64,000 bases of DNA. Source: Rhizobium bangladeshense. GTDB lineage: Bacteria > Pseudomonadota > Alphaproteobacteria > Rhizobiales > Rhizobiaceae. The notes below the pieces were generated by a model, which saw only the letters and a program-made list of their open reading frames with translations, was not told the DNA's origin and searched no databases. The stretch is from the NCBI RefSeq assembly GCF_017357245.1, contig NZ_CP071612.1, forward strand, positions 4,267,501-4,331,500, written 5' to 3'. A program made the translations under genes and the position numbers. Below, piece after piece: positions 36,400 through 45,957 of the stretch; position 1 is the stretch's first letter, and each line of letters opens with the position of its first letter.

Positions 36400-36753
36400 T
36401 TGAAGGATTGAGATGGTTGCGGAATCAGGGGCGGCAGCCTAGCGTCAGTCGAGGCTCCTGACAAAATTGACCAATTACTTTCGTCATACTCGGGGCTTGT
36501 CCCGAGCATCGGCAATCGGTTGATGTACAGCAGGTGTCAGGCATCAGGCCGCGGCTGCCCCTCACCCTAACCCCCGTAACTCGGGCGTGGCAAACGCAGC
36601 GTTGAGTTTGAGGAAGACGGTGCGGTAAATCTCTTCTCCCCTCACGCGGGGGAGGTGCCGGCAGGCGGATGAGGGGCGTTGGGTGACACCGCAGGCTCGT
36701 CATCAAACTGAGGCTTGCTTCGGCGACTTCGATTTTCAGGGAGACGGTTTCGA
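36400..36753. other. repeat-bearing spacer between modA and modB
   Basis: No gene is seen in these 354 bases. The left part contains ACTCGGGGCTTGTCCCGAGC at 36488-36507, a short palindrome of rhizobial type, and the right part holds the 36557-36677 element. The insertions appear to have expanded an originally compact modABC operon. Confidence 0.55.
36557..36677. repeat. rhizobial intergenic mosaic-type repeat between modA and modB
   Basis: The element is bounded by inverted ends GCCCCTCA and TGAGGGGC. It contains CTTCTCCCCTCACGCGGGGG and GCCGGCAGGCGGATGAGGGG, phrases I recognise from the abundant Rhizobium intergenic mosaic elements (RIME-like). It is 121 bases long, lacks an ORF and may fold into a long hairpin. 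Copy number in the genome is not testable here. Confidence 0.6.
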
Positions 36754-37455
36754 TTGGATACACTGGGTCTGAGCAATGAGGAATGGACGGCGATCCTGCT
36801 CAGCCTGCGCGTTTCGATCGTCGCCATGCTGGCGAGCCTGCCCTTCGGCATTCTCCTTGCCCTGCTGCTGGCCCGCGGCCGCTTCTGGGGCAAGTCGGTG
36901 CTGAACGGCGCCGTTCACCTGCCGCTGATCCTGCCTCCCGTCGTCACGGGTTTCCTTCTTCTCATCCTCTTCGGCCGTCGCGGCCCGATCGGCAGCCTGC
37001 TTGACCAGCATTTCGGCATCGTCTTTTCCTTCCGCTGGACTGGCGCGGCTCTCGCCTGCGCCGTCATGGCCTTTCCGCTGATGGTGCGCAGCATCCGCCT
37101 GTCGATCGAGGCGGTCGACCGCAAGCTGGAAGAGGCGGCCGGAACCCTCGGTGCCAGTCCTGCCTGGGTTTTCCTGACAATTACTCTGCCGCTGACCCTG
37201 CCAGGCATTATCACCGGGATGATCCTTTCCTTCGCCAAGGCGATGGGGGAGTTCGGCGCGACCATCACCTTCGTCTCCAACATTCCGGGCGAGACGCAGA
37301 CGCTGCCCGCAGCGATCTATACCTTCACTCAACTGCCGGGCGGTGATGCCGGCGCGCTTCGGCTGACGCTAGTCGCCGTCGTCATTTCCATGGCCGCCCT
37401 GCTCGCCTCCGAATTCCTCGCTCGTCTCGCCGGCCGGAGGATCGATCCGGAATGA
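36754..37455 (+). CDS. modB: molybdate ABC transporter permease
   Basis: This 233-residue integral membrane permease has five to six hydrophobic segments. The EAA coupling loop [24 protein letters not shown] is followed by [22 protein letters not shown], typical of ModB. No ATG fits the family start. TTG 36754 preceded by GGGAG gives the usual ModB length. The stop overlaps the modC ATG by four bases. Confidence 0.92.
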   Translation: MDTLGLSNEEWTAILLSLRVSIVAMLASLPFGILLALLLARGRFWGKSVLNGAVHLPLILPPVVTGFLLLILFGRRGPIGSLLDQHFGIVFSFRWTGAALACAVMAFPLMVRSIRLSIEAVDRKLEEAAGTLGASPAWVFLTITLPLTLPGIITGMILSFAKAMGEFGATITFVSNIPGETQTLPAAIYTFTQLPGGDAGALRLTLVAVVISMAALLASEFLARLAGRRIDPE

Positions 37456-38519
37456 CGCTGATCGTCGAGGCAAGACAAAGGCTCGGCGCCTTCTCGCTCG
37501 ACGCCGCTTTCACCTCCGAAGGCGGTGTCACCGCATTGTTCGGCCGCTCCGGCTCCGGCAAGACCTCGCTGATCCGCATCATCGCGGGTCTCGCGCGTCC
37601 GGATGAGGCGCTCGTCGCCCTTGACGGCGAACGGCTCACCGACACGGCAGCCGGCATCTTCGTCCCGAAACACCGCCGCCGTTTCGGTTACGTCTTTCAA
37701 GAGGCACGGCTGTTCCCGCATTTGAGCGTCCGCGCCAATCTTTCCTACGGTCGCTGGTTCGCACCGAGGGCTGCGCGCGGGGAGAGCCTCGATCGCATCG
37801 TAGAGCTGCTGGGCATCGAAACGCTGTTGGAACGCAGCCCCGCAAGACTTTCCGGTGGCGAAAAACAGCGCGTCGCGATCGGTCGCGCCCTCCTCTCCTC
37901 GCCCCGCCTGCTCTTGATGGACGAGCCGCTTGCTGCCCTCGACGAGGCGCGCAAGGCCGAGATCCTGCCCTATCTTGAGCGGTTGCGCGATGAGACCGAA
38001 ATCCCGATCGTCTATGTCAGCCATTCGATCGCTGAGGTGGCGCGGCTCGCAAACCAAGTGATCGTCATGCGCGACGGCAGGGTGGAGGCAGCTGGCCCGG
38101 CCGTCGACATTTTGAGCCGCTCCTCGGCGACTGCCGACCGGCGGGAGGCGGGCGCGCTGCTGCAGGGCGTCGTCGAAAGCTCCGACGCGCATCACAATCT
38201 GTCGATCGTCGCCCTGAAATCCTGTCGGCTGCATGTTCCCGGTGCGGCGCTTGCGCCGGGCAAGCCGGTCCGCATCCGCATCCCCTCGCGCGACGTCATG
38301 CTGGCGACCGCAAGACCGGAGGGCCTCAGTGCGCTGAACATTCTCGACGGCAGGATCGAACAGATCTCGTCGGATGAGGACGGGACGGTCGAAATCCGGC
38401 TCGACTGCGGCGGCTTCGCCATTCTCTCGCGCATCACCGCGCTTTCCTGCGAACGCCTCGATCTCCAGCCGGGCAAAACCGTCTTCGCCATCGTCAAGAC
38501 GGTTGCTCTGGAGACCTGA
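37452..38519 (+). CDS. modC: molybdate ABC transporter ATP-binding protein
   Basis: This 355-residue ATPase has Walker [10 protein letters not shown] near residue 33, [14 protein letters not shown], signature [15 protein letters not shown] and Walker [13 protein letters not shown]. The C-terminal about 120 residues contain a Mop/TOBE molybdate-binding domain. It is coupled to modB and completes the ModABC importer, and converges on the modE-like gene. Confidence 0.94.
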   Translation: MTLIVEARQRLGAFSLDAAFTSEGGVTALFGRSGSGKTSLIRIIAGLARPDEALVALDGERLTDTAAGIFVPKHRRRFGYVFQEARLFPHLSVRANLSYGRWFAPRAARGESLDRIVELLGIETLLERSPARLSGGEKQRVAIGRALLSSPRLLLMDEPLAALDEARKAEILPYLERLRDETEIPIVYVSHSIAEVARLANQVIVMRDGRVEAAGPAVDILSRSSATADRREAGALLQGVVESSDAHHNLSIVALKSCRLHVPGAALAPGKPVRIRIPSRDVMLATARPEGLSALNILDGRIEQISSDEDGTVEIRLDCGGFAILSRITALSCERLDLQPGKTVFAIVKTVALET

Positions 38520-38545
38520 TCAGTCGGCCGCGTCAGGTCGGTAGG

Positions 38546-38902
38546 CTATTTGCACTTGTCTTCGAGCCAGGTGAGATCCTCGGCAAGACTTGCGCGCAGG
38601 GTTCTTTCCATCCGACGAAAGCGCGTGAGCAATTCTTCGCCGAAGGGCGTCAGCGCCGCGCCGCCGCCCTTCTGGCCGCCGCGTTGCGGCTCCACCACCT
38701 GTTCGCGGAACATCCGGTTCATCTCGCTGACGAGCAGCCATGCGCGGCGATAGGACATGTCCATCGCCCGCCCGGCCGCCGAGATCGATCCGGTCACGCG
38801 GATATGCTCCAGCAACTCCATCTTGCCGTGACCGAGACGATGCTCATTCGGAAAGCTGATTCGCAGGACGGGAACAGGTGTTTTTGCGGCTGGGTCGGTC
38901 AT
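38546..38902 (-). CDS. ModE-like winged-helix molybdate regulator lacking the TOBE domains
   Basis: This 118-residue protein equals the N-terminal DNA-binding domain of ModE: GHGKMELLEHIRVTGSISAAGRAMDMSYRRAWLLVSEMN, then the wing GGGAALTPFGEELLTRFRRME. The molybdate-binding TOBE/Mop domains of full ModE are absent, and the gene ends naturally with a Cys-Lys tail. It converges with modC and likely recognises the boxes before modA. How it senses molybdate without TOBE is unclear, perhaps through ModC or another Mop protein. Confidence 0.88.
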   Translation of the reverse strand: MTDPAAKTPVPVLRISFPNEHRLGHGKMELLEHIRVTGSISAAGRAMDMSYRRAWLLVSEMNRMFREQVVEPQRGGQKGGGAALTPFGEELLTRFRRMERTLRASLAEDLTWLEDKCK

Positions 38903-39111
38903 CGAATCGAGAAATCGAGGAATTTGCCGCACTTTACGCCGCGGCACGGAAACTGTACACCGACCGCACAAGCAGCCTGGGCAGCAATATTCTTCAATTC
39001 GGACGGCAGATCGGATTTTCGGCCGCTCTGTACCTTAGCACGTCTTGAAACATTGATGGTTTGATGCCTATCTTAACCATGATCCGGTCTCGATCGGATC
39101 TCGTGTTGTGC

Positions 39112-39555
39112 ATGGTTTGTCATTCCAGGAAAGGGAAAAAACTGACAACAGTACACGCCAAGGGAAAAACGCTCGCCGTTATCCCGAAGAGTGCGGAACG
39201 TGGCGCCGATGCCGCTGCCCGCGCTTTAGAAGCCGTCCTCACCAGCCTTGAGGACTCCAAAGCTGAAGATATCGTCACCATCGACATTGCCGGAAAATCG
39301 GCGCTTGGAGACTACATGGTCGTCGTCTCCGGCCGCTCGAACAGGCATGTCCTGGCGATCGCAGATCACCTGCTCACCGATCTCAAGGACGAAGGCTTCG
39401 GTACGGCCCGCGTCGAAGGTCAGGAAGGCGGCGACTGGATCCTGATCGACACCGGTGACATTATCGTGCATGTGTTCCGCCCTGAAATCCGCGAGTTCTA
39501 CAACATCGAAAAGATGTGGGCGGCTCCGGATATGGATGAAGAAACACGGCATTGA
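39112..39555 (+). CDS. rsfS: ribosome silencing factor
   Basis: This RsfS/Iojap protein, 147 residues from ATG 39112, binds L14 and blocks subunit joining in starvation. Diagnostic segments are LEDSKAEDIVTIDIAGKSALGDYMVVVSGRSNRHVLAIADHL and GDWILIDTGDIIVHVFRPEIREFYNIEKMW. The start is uncertain because the conserved part begins near residue 30 and an AGGAAAGGG sits before a CTG-ACA further in. It normally follows nadD and precedes rlmH. Here the mod locus separates it from nadD. Confidence 0.92.
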   Translation: MVCHSRKGKKLTTVHAKGKTLAVIPKSAERGADAAARALEAVLTSLEDSKAEDIVTIDIAGKSALGDYMVVVSGRSNRHVLAIADHLLTDLKDEGFGTARVEGQEGGDWILIDTGDIIVHVFRPEIREFYNIEKMWAAPDMDEETRH

Positions 39556-39671
39556 CCGGCGAACCGGCATCGTCCGGCGCCTGAGTCGCGGCATTTGACT
39601 GGCCGGAAAAGATGAGAAGCCGGCCGTGGCGCATCGTGTGCCTGAAATGCCGTCATGAGCAGGAGCGGGGA

Positions 39672-40154
39672 ATGCGAATTGGCCTTTTTGCGGTGGGACG
39701 GCTGAAGTCCGGCCCTGAAAAGGATCTTGTGGCCCGTTACCTGGACCGCTTTGCCAAGGCCGGCTCCGCCGTCGGCCTCGAATTCACCCGTGTTGCCGAA
39801 GTTGGCGAAAGCCGCGCATCCAATGCGGAGACCCGCAAGCGCGAGGAAGCGGCGATGCTTTTGAAATTGCTTACCGAGGGCAGCATTCTCATTCTTCTCG
39901 ACGAACGCGGCAAAGCGCTCGACAGCGAAGCCTTCGCAAACCTGCTTGCCAGCTATCGTGACCAGGGCAAGCGCGAGCTGACGATCGCAATCGGCGGAGC
40001 CGACGGCCTTGATCCCGCCCTTTACGACCGGGCCGACGCCACGCTTTGCCTGGGCAAGATGACCTGGCCGCACCAGCTCGTGCGCACGCTGATCGCCGAG
40101 CAGCTCTACCGCGCCGTCACCATCCTCTCCGGCCACCCCTATCATCGCGTCTGA
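39672..40154 (+). CDS. rlmH: 23S rRNA (pseudouridine1915-N3)-methyltransferase
   Basis: This 160-residue RlmH/SPOUT methyltransferase begins MRIGLFAVGRLKSGPEKDLVARYLDRF. It has the C-terminal knot motif TIAIGGADGLDPALYDRADATLCLGKMTWPHQLVRTLIAEQLYRA ending in GHPYHRV. GAGCGGGG precedes ATG 39672. It modifies helix 69 of the 50S subunit. It keeps the conserved rsfS-rlmH-EnvC order. Confidence 0.95.
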   Translation: MRIGLFAVGRLKSGPEKDLVARYLDRFAKAGSAVGLEFTRVAEVGESRASNAETRKREEAAMLLKLLTEGSILILLDERGKALDSEAFANLLASYRDQGKRELTIAIGGADGLDPALYDRADATLCLGKMTWPHQLVRTLIAEQLYRAVTILSGHPYHRV

Positions 40155-40305
40155 CCATTCCGTTTCCGCCCATGCCTTTGGCAATATGCGTCGCATTGTC
40201 ACGCAGCCGTGTTTTGCTCAGGCAGCCATTCTCCTGCAAACTTCCTGGCAAAGCATGCCAAATCAGCTTAGTCTCCGCGCGATTTGAGAGAGTGCCCGGA
40301 CAAGC

Positions 40306-41736
40306 ATGACGACGACTCCAACCAGGCGACACCGCGTGATCCTGCCGGCACTTGCGGCCGGTTTCGGTGTTGCGGTCACCCTCGTGTCGACAAGCCCGTT
40401 TTCAGTACAGGCCCAGGATGCCGCTCCGGAGGCGGCGCAATCTTTTAACGCGCCGGCGGCCGAGCCGCCGCCGCCCGATCCGGCCGCCGAACTCGCCGCC
40501 AAACGGGATCAGACCCGCGCCGAGCTAGAAACCCTGTCGAAGACAATCAGCCTCTCCTCGGACAAGGTGAGCGAACTCCAGCAAAGCATCAGCAATCTGG
40601 AAAAGAACACGCAGAGCATTCGCCAGGCGCTGATCGATTCCGCCGCCCGCCGCAAGGGGCTGGAAACGCAGATCCTCGAGAGCGAGAAGAAGCTTGCCGA
40701 TCTCGGCGTCAAGGAGGATGGCATCCGCCGTTCCCTGCATGAGCGCCGCGGTCTGCTGGCGGAAGTGCTGGCGGCGCTCCAGCGCATGGGCCGCAATCCA
40801 CCGCCGGCTTTGCTCGTCACGCCTGACGACGCGCTTGCTTCCGTGCGCAGCGCCATTCTTCTCGGTGCCGTCGTGCCCGGCATGCGCAAGGAGACCGACA
40901 AGCTCGTCGCCGATCTCGCAAGCCTGGCGGCACTGCAGACGGCAAGCGCCGCCGAGAAGACTGCGCTCACGGCGACGATGGCTGACGGCATCGAGGAAGA
41001 GCGGCGCATGGACCTGTTGCTCGCCGAAAACGACAAACTCAGCCGCAGCAACGCCGCCGAACTGGAGGCCGAGAGGAAGCGGTCGGAGGAACTGGCAGGC
41101 AAGGCGACCAGCCTGGAAGGCCTTGTCGCCTCTATGGAATCCGAGATCGCTTCAGTACGGGAAGCGGCCGCCGCCGCCCGCCAGGCCGAGGAGAACCGCA
41201 AGCTCCTGACGGACGAGCAACGGGCTCAGGCGAAGGCGCTGGCCGAGAGCGGCGTGCCCGATAAAAACCGCATTGCGCCCGCATATCCCTTCGCAGAATT
41301 GAGGGCGAAATTGGAACTGCCCGTGGCAGGCGATATCCTGCGCCAGTTCGGCGATGCCGATGGCACCGGGCACGAAGCCATGGGAATGACGGTCGCCGCC
41401 AACCCGGAGACGGTGGTGACTGCGCCGGCAGATGGCCTGGTGGTTTTCGCCGGTGCTTTCCGCAGCTACGGTCAGATGATCATTCTCGACGTGGGCGACG
41501 GATATCACCTGGTTCTCTCGGGAATGGATACGATCAATACTCGTCAGGGAAAATTCGTTTTCTCCGGCGAGCCGCTCGCCGTGATGGGAGCGAAAAGAGT
41601 GGCAAGCGCAACCGCATTGGCGCTGGAAACGGACCGGCCAACGCTTTACATTGAATTTCGAAAAGACGGTAAACCGGTCGATTCCCGACCGTGGTGGACC
41701 GCCAAGGACACTGGAAAGGCACGCAATGATTCGTAG
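40306..41736 (+). CDS. EnvC-like murein hydrolase activator (degenerate LytM/M23)
   Basis: This 476-residue protein has an N-terminal signal or anchor (about 13-35). A long coiled-coil (about residues 65-310, rich in Glu, Leu, Ala and Lys) follows, then a C-terminal M23/LytM domain from about 345. The zinc motif is lost: HEAMGMTV replaces HxxxD, and the HxH position reads LSGMD. As in E. coli EnvC, it should activate amidases at the septum rather than cut peptidoglycan. Its end overlaps the ctpA start by 11 bases. Confidence 0.88.
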   Translation: MTTTPTRRHRVILPALAAGFGVAVTLVSTSPFSVQAQDAAPEAAQSFNAPAAEPPPPDPAAELAAKRDQTRAELETLSKTISLSSDKVSELQQSISNLEKNTQSIRQALIDSAARRKGLETQILESEKKLADLGVKEDGIRRSLHERRGLLAEVLAALQRMGRNPPPALLVTPDDALASVRSAILLGAVVPGMRKETDKLVADLASLAALQTASAAEKTALTATMADGIEEERRMDLLLAENDKLSRSNAAELEAERKRSEELAGKATSLEGLVASMESEIASVREAAAAARQAEENRKLLTDEQRAQAKALAESGVPDKNRIAPAYPFAELRAKLELPVAGDILRQFGDADGTGHEAMGMTVAANPETVVTAPADGLVVFAGAFRSYGQMIILDVGDGYHLVLSGMDTINTRQGKFVFSGEPLAVMGAKRVASATALALETDRPTLYIEFRKDGKPVDSRPWWTAKDTGKARNDS

Positions 41737-43048
41737 GGCTTCTCTTGTTCTGGTCGGCGCATTGATGGGTGCGACCGCGATGAGCGTCATCTACTCGGCA
41801 GGTGTGCCTGCAGAAGCAGCCGGATCCTCCACATACAAGGAGCTGTCGGTATTTGGCGACGTTTTCGAACGCGTGCGCGCGCAATACGTCACACCGCCGG
41901 CCGAAGACAAGCTGATCGAGAACGCCATTAACGGCATGCTGTCCTCGCTCGACCCGCATTCGAGCTATATGAATGCGAAGGACGCCGAAGACATGCGCAC
42001 CCAGACGAAGGGTGAGTTCGGCGGCCTCGGCATCGAAGTCACCATGGAAGACGAGCTGGTCAAGGTCATCACCCCGATCGATGACACGCCCGCCGCCAAG
42101 GCCGGCGTTCTCGCCGGCGATTACATCTCCGAGATTGACGGGCAGTCCGTTCGTGGCCTGAAGCTGGAAGACGCTGTCGAAAAGATGCGCGGCGCCGTCA
42201 ACACGCCGATTAAGCTGACACTGATCCGCAAGGGCGCCGACAAGCCGATCGAGCTGACGATCGTCCGTGACGTCGTCGCCGTCCAGGCAGTCAAGTCGCG
42301 CGTCGAGGACGATGTCGGTTACCTCCGCATCATCTCCTTCACCGAAAAGACCTATCCCGACATGGAAAAGGCGATCAAGAAGATCAAGGACGCCGTTCCG
42401 GCCGACAAGCTGAAGGGTTATGTCCTCGACCTGCGCCTCAATCCGGGCGGCCTGCTCGACCAGGCGATTAACGTCTCCGACGCCCTGTTGCAGCGCGGCG
42501 AGGTCGTTTCGACGCGCGGCCGCAATCCGGATGAAACCCGCCGCTTCAATGCCGGCCCGGGCGACCTGACCGATGGCAAGCCGGTCATCGTCCTGATCAA
42601 CGGCGGTTCCGCGTCCGCATCGGAAATTGTCGCCGGCGCCCTTCAGGATCTGCGCCGCGCCACCATTCTCGGAACCCGTTCCTTCGGCAAGGGTTCGGTC
42701 CAGACGATCATTCCGCTCGGCGAAAACGGCGCGCTGCGCCTGACCACGGCGCTCTATTACACGCCGTCCGGTCGCTCGATCCAGGGCACCGGCATTACGC
42801 CCGACATCAAGGTAGAGGAGCCGCTGCCGGAGGAACTGCAGGGCAAGATGGTGACCGAGGGCGAATCCAGCCTGCGCGGCCACATCAAGGGCCAGAGCGA
42901 AACTGACGAGGGTTCGGGCTCCGTTGCCTATGTGCCGCCGGACCCGAAGGATGACGTTCAGCTGAACTATGCGCTCGACCTTCTGCGCGGCAAGAAGAAC
43001 GATCCAGCCTTCCCGCCGAACCCGGATAAGGCCGTCGTCGCCAAGTAA
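41726..43048 (+). CDS. ctpA: carboxy-terminal processing protease (S41)
   Basis: This 440-residue periplasmic S41 protease has a signal peptide (LVLVGALMGATAMS). A PDZ domain at about 95-180 contains GEFGGLGIEVTMEDELVKV. The catalytic core has the Ser in NGGSASASE (about 292-300) and Lys322 in TRSFGKGSVQ. CtpA trims C-termini of envelope proteins and is linked to cell-wall hydrolase control in other bacteria. Overlap with the EnvC-like gene suggests a shared envelope-division role. Confidence 0.95.
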   Translation: MIRRASLVLVGALMGATAMSVIYSAGVPAEAAGSSTYKELSVFGDVFERVRAQYVTPPAEDKLIENAINGMLSSLDPHSSYMNAKDAEDMRTQTKGEFGGLGIEVTMEDELVKVITPIDDTPAAKAGVLAGDYISEIDGQSVRGLKLEDAVEKMRGAVNTPIKLTLIRKGADKPIELTIVRDVVAVQAVKSRVEDDVGYLRIISFTEKTYPDMEKAIKKIKDAVPADKLKGYVLDLRLNPGGLLDQAINVSDALLQRGEVVSTRGRNPDETRRFNAGPGDLTDGKPVIVLINGGSASASEIVAGALQDLRRATILGTRSFGKGSVQTIIPLGENGALRLTTALYYTPSGRSIQGTGITPDIKVEEPLPEELQGKMVTEGESSLRGHIKGQSETDEGSGSVAYVPPDPKDDVQLNYALDLLRGKKNDPAFPPNPDKAVVAK

Positions 43049-43125
43049 TCGATGATCGCAAGGCCGGGCACTCGCCCGGCCTTGACCCTTTCTGCTGTTT
43101 CCCGGTTTTGGAGCGGGCGAGAAAA

Positions 43126-44316
43126 TTGGGAACGGACCTGCATGCGCCTTTGGGGCGCAACCGCAAAACCGGCAGCCGGCGTCCGGGTGTGCTGCGCGTC
43201 GGCCGCATCGCCGCCAGCCTGTGCCTCTTCGCGATAGGCGGCTTTTCTATTTATACCGCCTTTCGTGGCGATGGGCTTGAGCGCGCCAGGCCGCCTGCGG
43301 CCGAACAGGCAGCAAATGAACAGTCCGGTACGCCACCGACGACCGCTGCCAATCAGGCGGCGAACGGCATTCCTCGCGCCGACCCACGCTCGGGCGCCAA
43401 TGTCGAGCAGACGGTCACCGGAGATGGCTCCGTCGTCACCAAATACAGTCCCCGCCCGCGCGACGGCAGCGGGCCGGTGCTGGTCGATGCCATGCAGATC
43501 GGCCAGGATCCGCGCCTGGCAGCTCAACCCAATGAAGCCTTGCTCGAAGAGACCGCGCTTGGCAGGCTGCCGATCGTCGGCCCGGACGGTCGGCGGCCGA
43601 TGGACCAATATGCCCGTCCTTCATCCCAAGCGCGCGGCATCCGCATCGCCATCGTGGTCAGCGGCCTTGGGCTCAGCCAGACGGGAACGCAGCGCGCCAT
43701 CGCCGAACTGCCGGAGGAAATCACCCTCGCCTTTGCCGCGAGCGGCAACAGTCTGCAGCGCTGGATGCAGGAAGCCCGCCGCGGCGGCCACGAGATTCTC
43801 CTGCAGGTGCCGCTTGAGCCGTTTGATTACCCGGCCAATGATCCGGGCCCGGAAACCCTGCTGACAAGCAAACCGGTCGCCCGCAATATCGAGAACTTGC
43901 ACAAGGCGATGGGCGAGATCACCAACTATACCGGCATCATGAACTATCTCGGTGGCCGTTTCCTCTCCGACCCCGCCGCCATGGAGCCTGTCATGCGCGA
44001 CATCCGCAAGCGCGGCCTGCTCTTCCTCGACGATGGGACTTCGGCCCAGTCGAAAACGGCGGCGGTCGCCAAGGGAACCGAGCTACCCTATGCGATTGCC
44101 GATCTGCAGCTTGACGGCCAGCTCGATGTCAACGCCATCTTGAAAAAACTCGACGAACTCGAGCGCGTCGCTCGCAAGAACGGCCAGGCGATTGGTATCG
44201 CTTCGGCTTTTGACGAAAGCATCGACGCCATTGCGAAGTGGAGCGAGGAGGCGTCGATGCGCGGGATCGAAATCGTCGGTGTCGCGGCGTTGTCCAACGA
44301 TCCTAAAAACCCCTGA
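43126..44316 (+). CDS. divergent polysaccharide deacetylase family (YibQ/DUF610) protein
   Basis: This protein of about 396 residues has an N-terminal basic stretch and one transmembrane helix (about 26-45), then a low-complexity linker. The divergent polysaccharide deacetylase domain (PF04748) runs from about 170, with IRIAIVVSGLGLSQTGTQRAI, LQVPLEPFDYPANDPGP and NYTGIMNYLGGRF. TTG 43126 is the best start. TTG 43108 is possible. In E. coli its homologue follows envC, so the pairing with the EnvC-like and ctpA genes is conserved. It probably acts on periplasmic glycan, though the catalytic activity is unproven. Confidence 0.85.
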   Translation: MGTDLHAPLGRNRKTGSRRPGVLRVGRIAASLCLFAIGGFSIYTAFRGDGLERARPPAAEQAANEQSGTPPTTAANQAANGIPRADPRSGANVEQTVTGDGSVVTKYSPRPRDGSGPVLVDAMQIGQDPRLAAQPNEALLEETALGRLPIVGPDGRRPMDQYARPSSQARGIRIAIVVSGLGLSQTGTQRAIAELPEEITLAFAASGNSLQRWMQEARRGGHEILLQVPLEPFDYPANDPGPETLLTSKPVARNIENLHKAMGEITNYTGIMNYLGGRFLSDPAAMEPVMRDIRKRGLLFLDDGTSAQSKTAAVAKGTELPYAIADLQLDGQLDVNAILKKLDELERVARKNGQAIGIASAFDESIDAIAKWSEEASMRGIEIVGVAALSNDPKNP

Positions 44317-44341
44317 GATGATGTCCTGAATGGAGAAGAAG

Positions 44342-44875
44342 ATGAGCCAGGCGACCGTGAAAGCCGAGGATCTGCCCTATCGCCCATGCGTCGGCGTGAT
44401 GATCCTGAACCGCGATGGTCTGGTCTGGGCCGGGCGACGCATTCCCGACGGCAATTCCGAATATGACGGCTCACCGCAGCTCTGGCAAATGCCCCAGGGA
44501 GGCATCGACAGAGGCGAGGATCCCCTGGATGCCGCCTATCGCGAGCTTTACGAGGAGACCGGCATCAAGACGGTGACCCTGCTCGCCGAAGCGCGGAACT
44601 GGATCAATTACGACCTGCCGCCGGCACTGATCGGCATCGGGCTGAAGGGAAAATTCCGCGGCCAGACGCAACGCTGGTTCGCCTTCCGCTTCGAAGGCGA
44701 AGAAGGCGAGATTGCCATCAACCCGCCGCCTGGCGGCCACGAGCCGGAATTCGATGCCTGGGAGTGGAAGCCGATGCAGGAACTGCCGGGATTGATCGTG
44801 CCCTTCAAGCGCGCCGTCTACGACCAGGTGGTCGCCGAATTTCAGCACCTGGCAACGCTTCAATCGGAAGACTGA
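44342..44875 (+). CDS. rppH: RNA pyrophosphohydrolase (Nudix)
   Basis: This 177-residue Nudix enzyme of the RppH/IalA group removes 5-prime pyrophosphate from mRNA to trigger decay, and can hydrolyse dinucleoside polyphosphates. The Nudix box [23 protein letters not shown] fits G-x5-E-x7-REUxEExGU exactly. [15 protein letters not shown] and QMPQGG precede it. GGAG six bases upstream supports ATG 44342 over 44330. It starts 25 bases after the deacetylase gene. Confidence 0.94.
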   Translation: MSQATVKAEDLPYRPCVGVMILNRDGLVWAGRRIPDGNSEYDGSPQLWQMPQGGIDRGEDPLDAAYRELYEETGIKTVTLLAEARNWINYDLPPALIGIGLKGKFRGQTQRWFAFRFEGEEGEIAINPPPGGHEPEFDAWEWKPMQELPGLIVPFKRAVYDQVVAEFQHLATLQSED

Positions 44876-44982
44876 TTGCGGCAGGGCGACCGCGTTTGGG
44901 CTTGGAGCAGGAGGAAGGCATGGCTGGTGCATTCGAATGCCTGGCAGCTGGATCGTCTCCGACAACCTCAGATCGGGAGTAC

Positions 44983-45001
44983 CGGCCGTCAGAGACGGCC
45001 G
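44983..45001. terminator. hairpin between rppH and bfr
   Basis: CGGCCGTC at 44983-44990 and GACGGCCG at 44994-45001 form a perfect 8-bp stem with a 3-base loop between two convergent genes. No T-run follows, so it may act as a weak bidirectional or stabilising hairpin. Confidence 0.5.
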
Positions 45002-45016
45002 ATATTGCTTAGGAAT

Positions 45017-45502
45017 TCATTCGGCTTCGTTGGCGGAATCGGCGTTGAGCTGGCCGTATTTGCTTTCGCCGATTTTCTCGAGCAGATCGAGCTGGGTTTC
45101 AAGGAAGTCGATATGGCCTTCCTCATCCATCAGCAACTCTTCGAAAAGCTTCATGGAAACGTAATCGCCGGCCTCATGACAGATATCGCGCGACTTCTTG
45201 TAGGCCGTGCGGGCGTCGTACTCGCCGGCGAGATCGGCTTCCAGGACTTCCTTGACGTTCTGGCCGATGCGCAGCGGTGCGAGCGTCTGCAGATTGGGAT
45301 GGCCTTCGAGGAAGATGATGCGTGCAACGAGCCGGTCGGCGTGGTGCATCTCTTCGATGGATTCGGCGCGTTCCTTCTTGGCGAGCTTGGTGTAGCCCCA
45401 GTCCTCGAGAAGACGATAGTGAACCCAATATTGGTTGACCGCACCGAGTTCGAGGAACAGTGCCTCGTTAAGCCGCTCGATGACCTTTTTGTCGCCTTTC
45501 AA
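45017..45502 (-). CDS. bfr: bacterioferritin
   Basis: This 161-residue bacterioferritin stores iron in a 24-mer with heme. Numbering from TTG 45502 puts every key residue in the canonical place: ferroxidase Glu18, Glu51, His54, Glu94, Glu127, His130 and heme ligand Met52. That supports this unusual start. AGGAGAG lies five bases upstream. The start lies inside the bfd gene (35-base overlap), so expression is coupled to bfd. Confidence 0.96.
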   Translation of the reverse strand: MKGDKKVIERLNEALFLELGAVNQYWVHYRLLEDWGYTKLAKKERAESIEEMHHADRLVARIIFLEGHPNLQTLAPLRIGQNVKEVLEADLAGEYDARTAYKKSRDICHEAGDYVSMKLFEELLMDEEGHIDFLETQLDLLEKIGESKYGQLNADSANEAE

Positions 45503-45797
45503 TGTCCGCTCTCCTGTTTTCCTCATGGAATTGCTTCAAGCGTGACATGAAATCAAATATTTCGGCTTCCGTCGAGTGGCGACGGGCGTGATATTCCTCA
45601 GTCGTCTGGATGATGATGTCGACCACGTTGGGGAAGCAGCCGCAGCAACGGCCGCGTTTTTCCATGGCGTGATAGACCTTCGCAGGCACGATAAGCTGCC
45701 AGCAGTCTTCATCGAGAAGGCTGGTGATAACCTCCCGGATTTCCTTGTCGGTTATGTAATTGCAGCTGCAGACAAGCACGTCTTCATTTCCAAACAT
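45468..45797 (-). CDS. bfd: bacterioferritin-associated ferredoxin-like [2Fe-2S] protein
   Basis: This 109-residue protein has a BFD-like [2Fe-2S] domain: Cys pair in LVCSCNYIT and second pair in [11 protein letters not shown], giving C-x-C then C-x2-C spacing. E. coli Bfd (64 residues) reduces Bfr to release iron. This one carries an additional C-terminal helical tail of about 45 residues that overlaps the bfr coding start. A TTGACA at about 45835-45840 on the reverse strand may be its -35. Confidence 0.85.
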   Translation of the reverse strand: MFGNEDVLVCSCNYITDKEIREVITSLLDEDCWQLIVPAKVYHAMEKRGRCCGCFPNVVDIIIQTTEEYHARRHSTEAEIFDFMSRLKQFHEENRRADIERRQKGHRAA

Positions 45798-45957
45798 GAC
45801 ACTGACTATCGTGTTTTCTGCTAAAGAAGATGGTGGCTGTCAAGAAAAAATTCGAATCCGACGCATCGATTGGAATCGATGCGCGAGGCCTGTTGCAAAT
45901 CGAGTGGAATTGTACGGCGATCACAGGATGAGCGCATGCCCCGGTCGATCCGGCCGC

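Noticed and set aside
45815..45835. Possible iron-control box (TTCT-N5-AGAA) upstream of bfd
   Set aside because: The arms and spacing do not fit the Irr box TTTAGAA-N3-TTCTAAA, so no operator is claimed.
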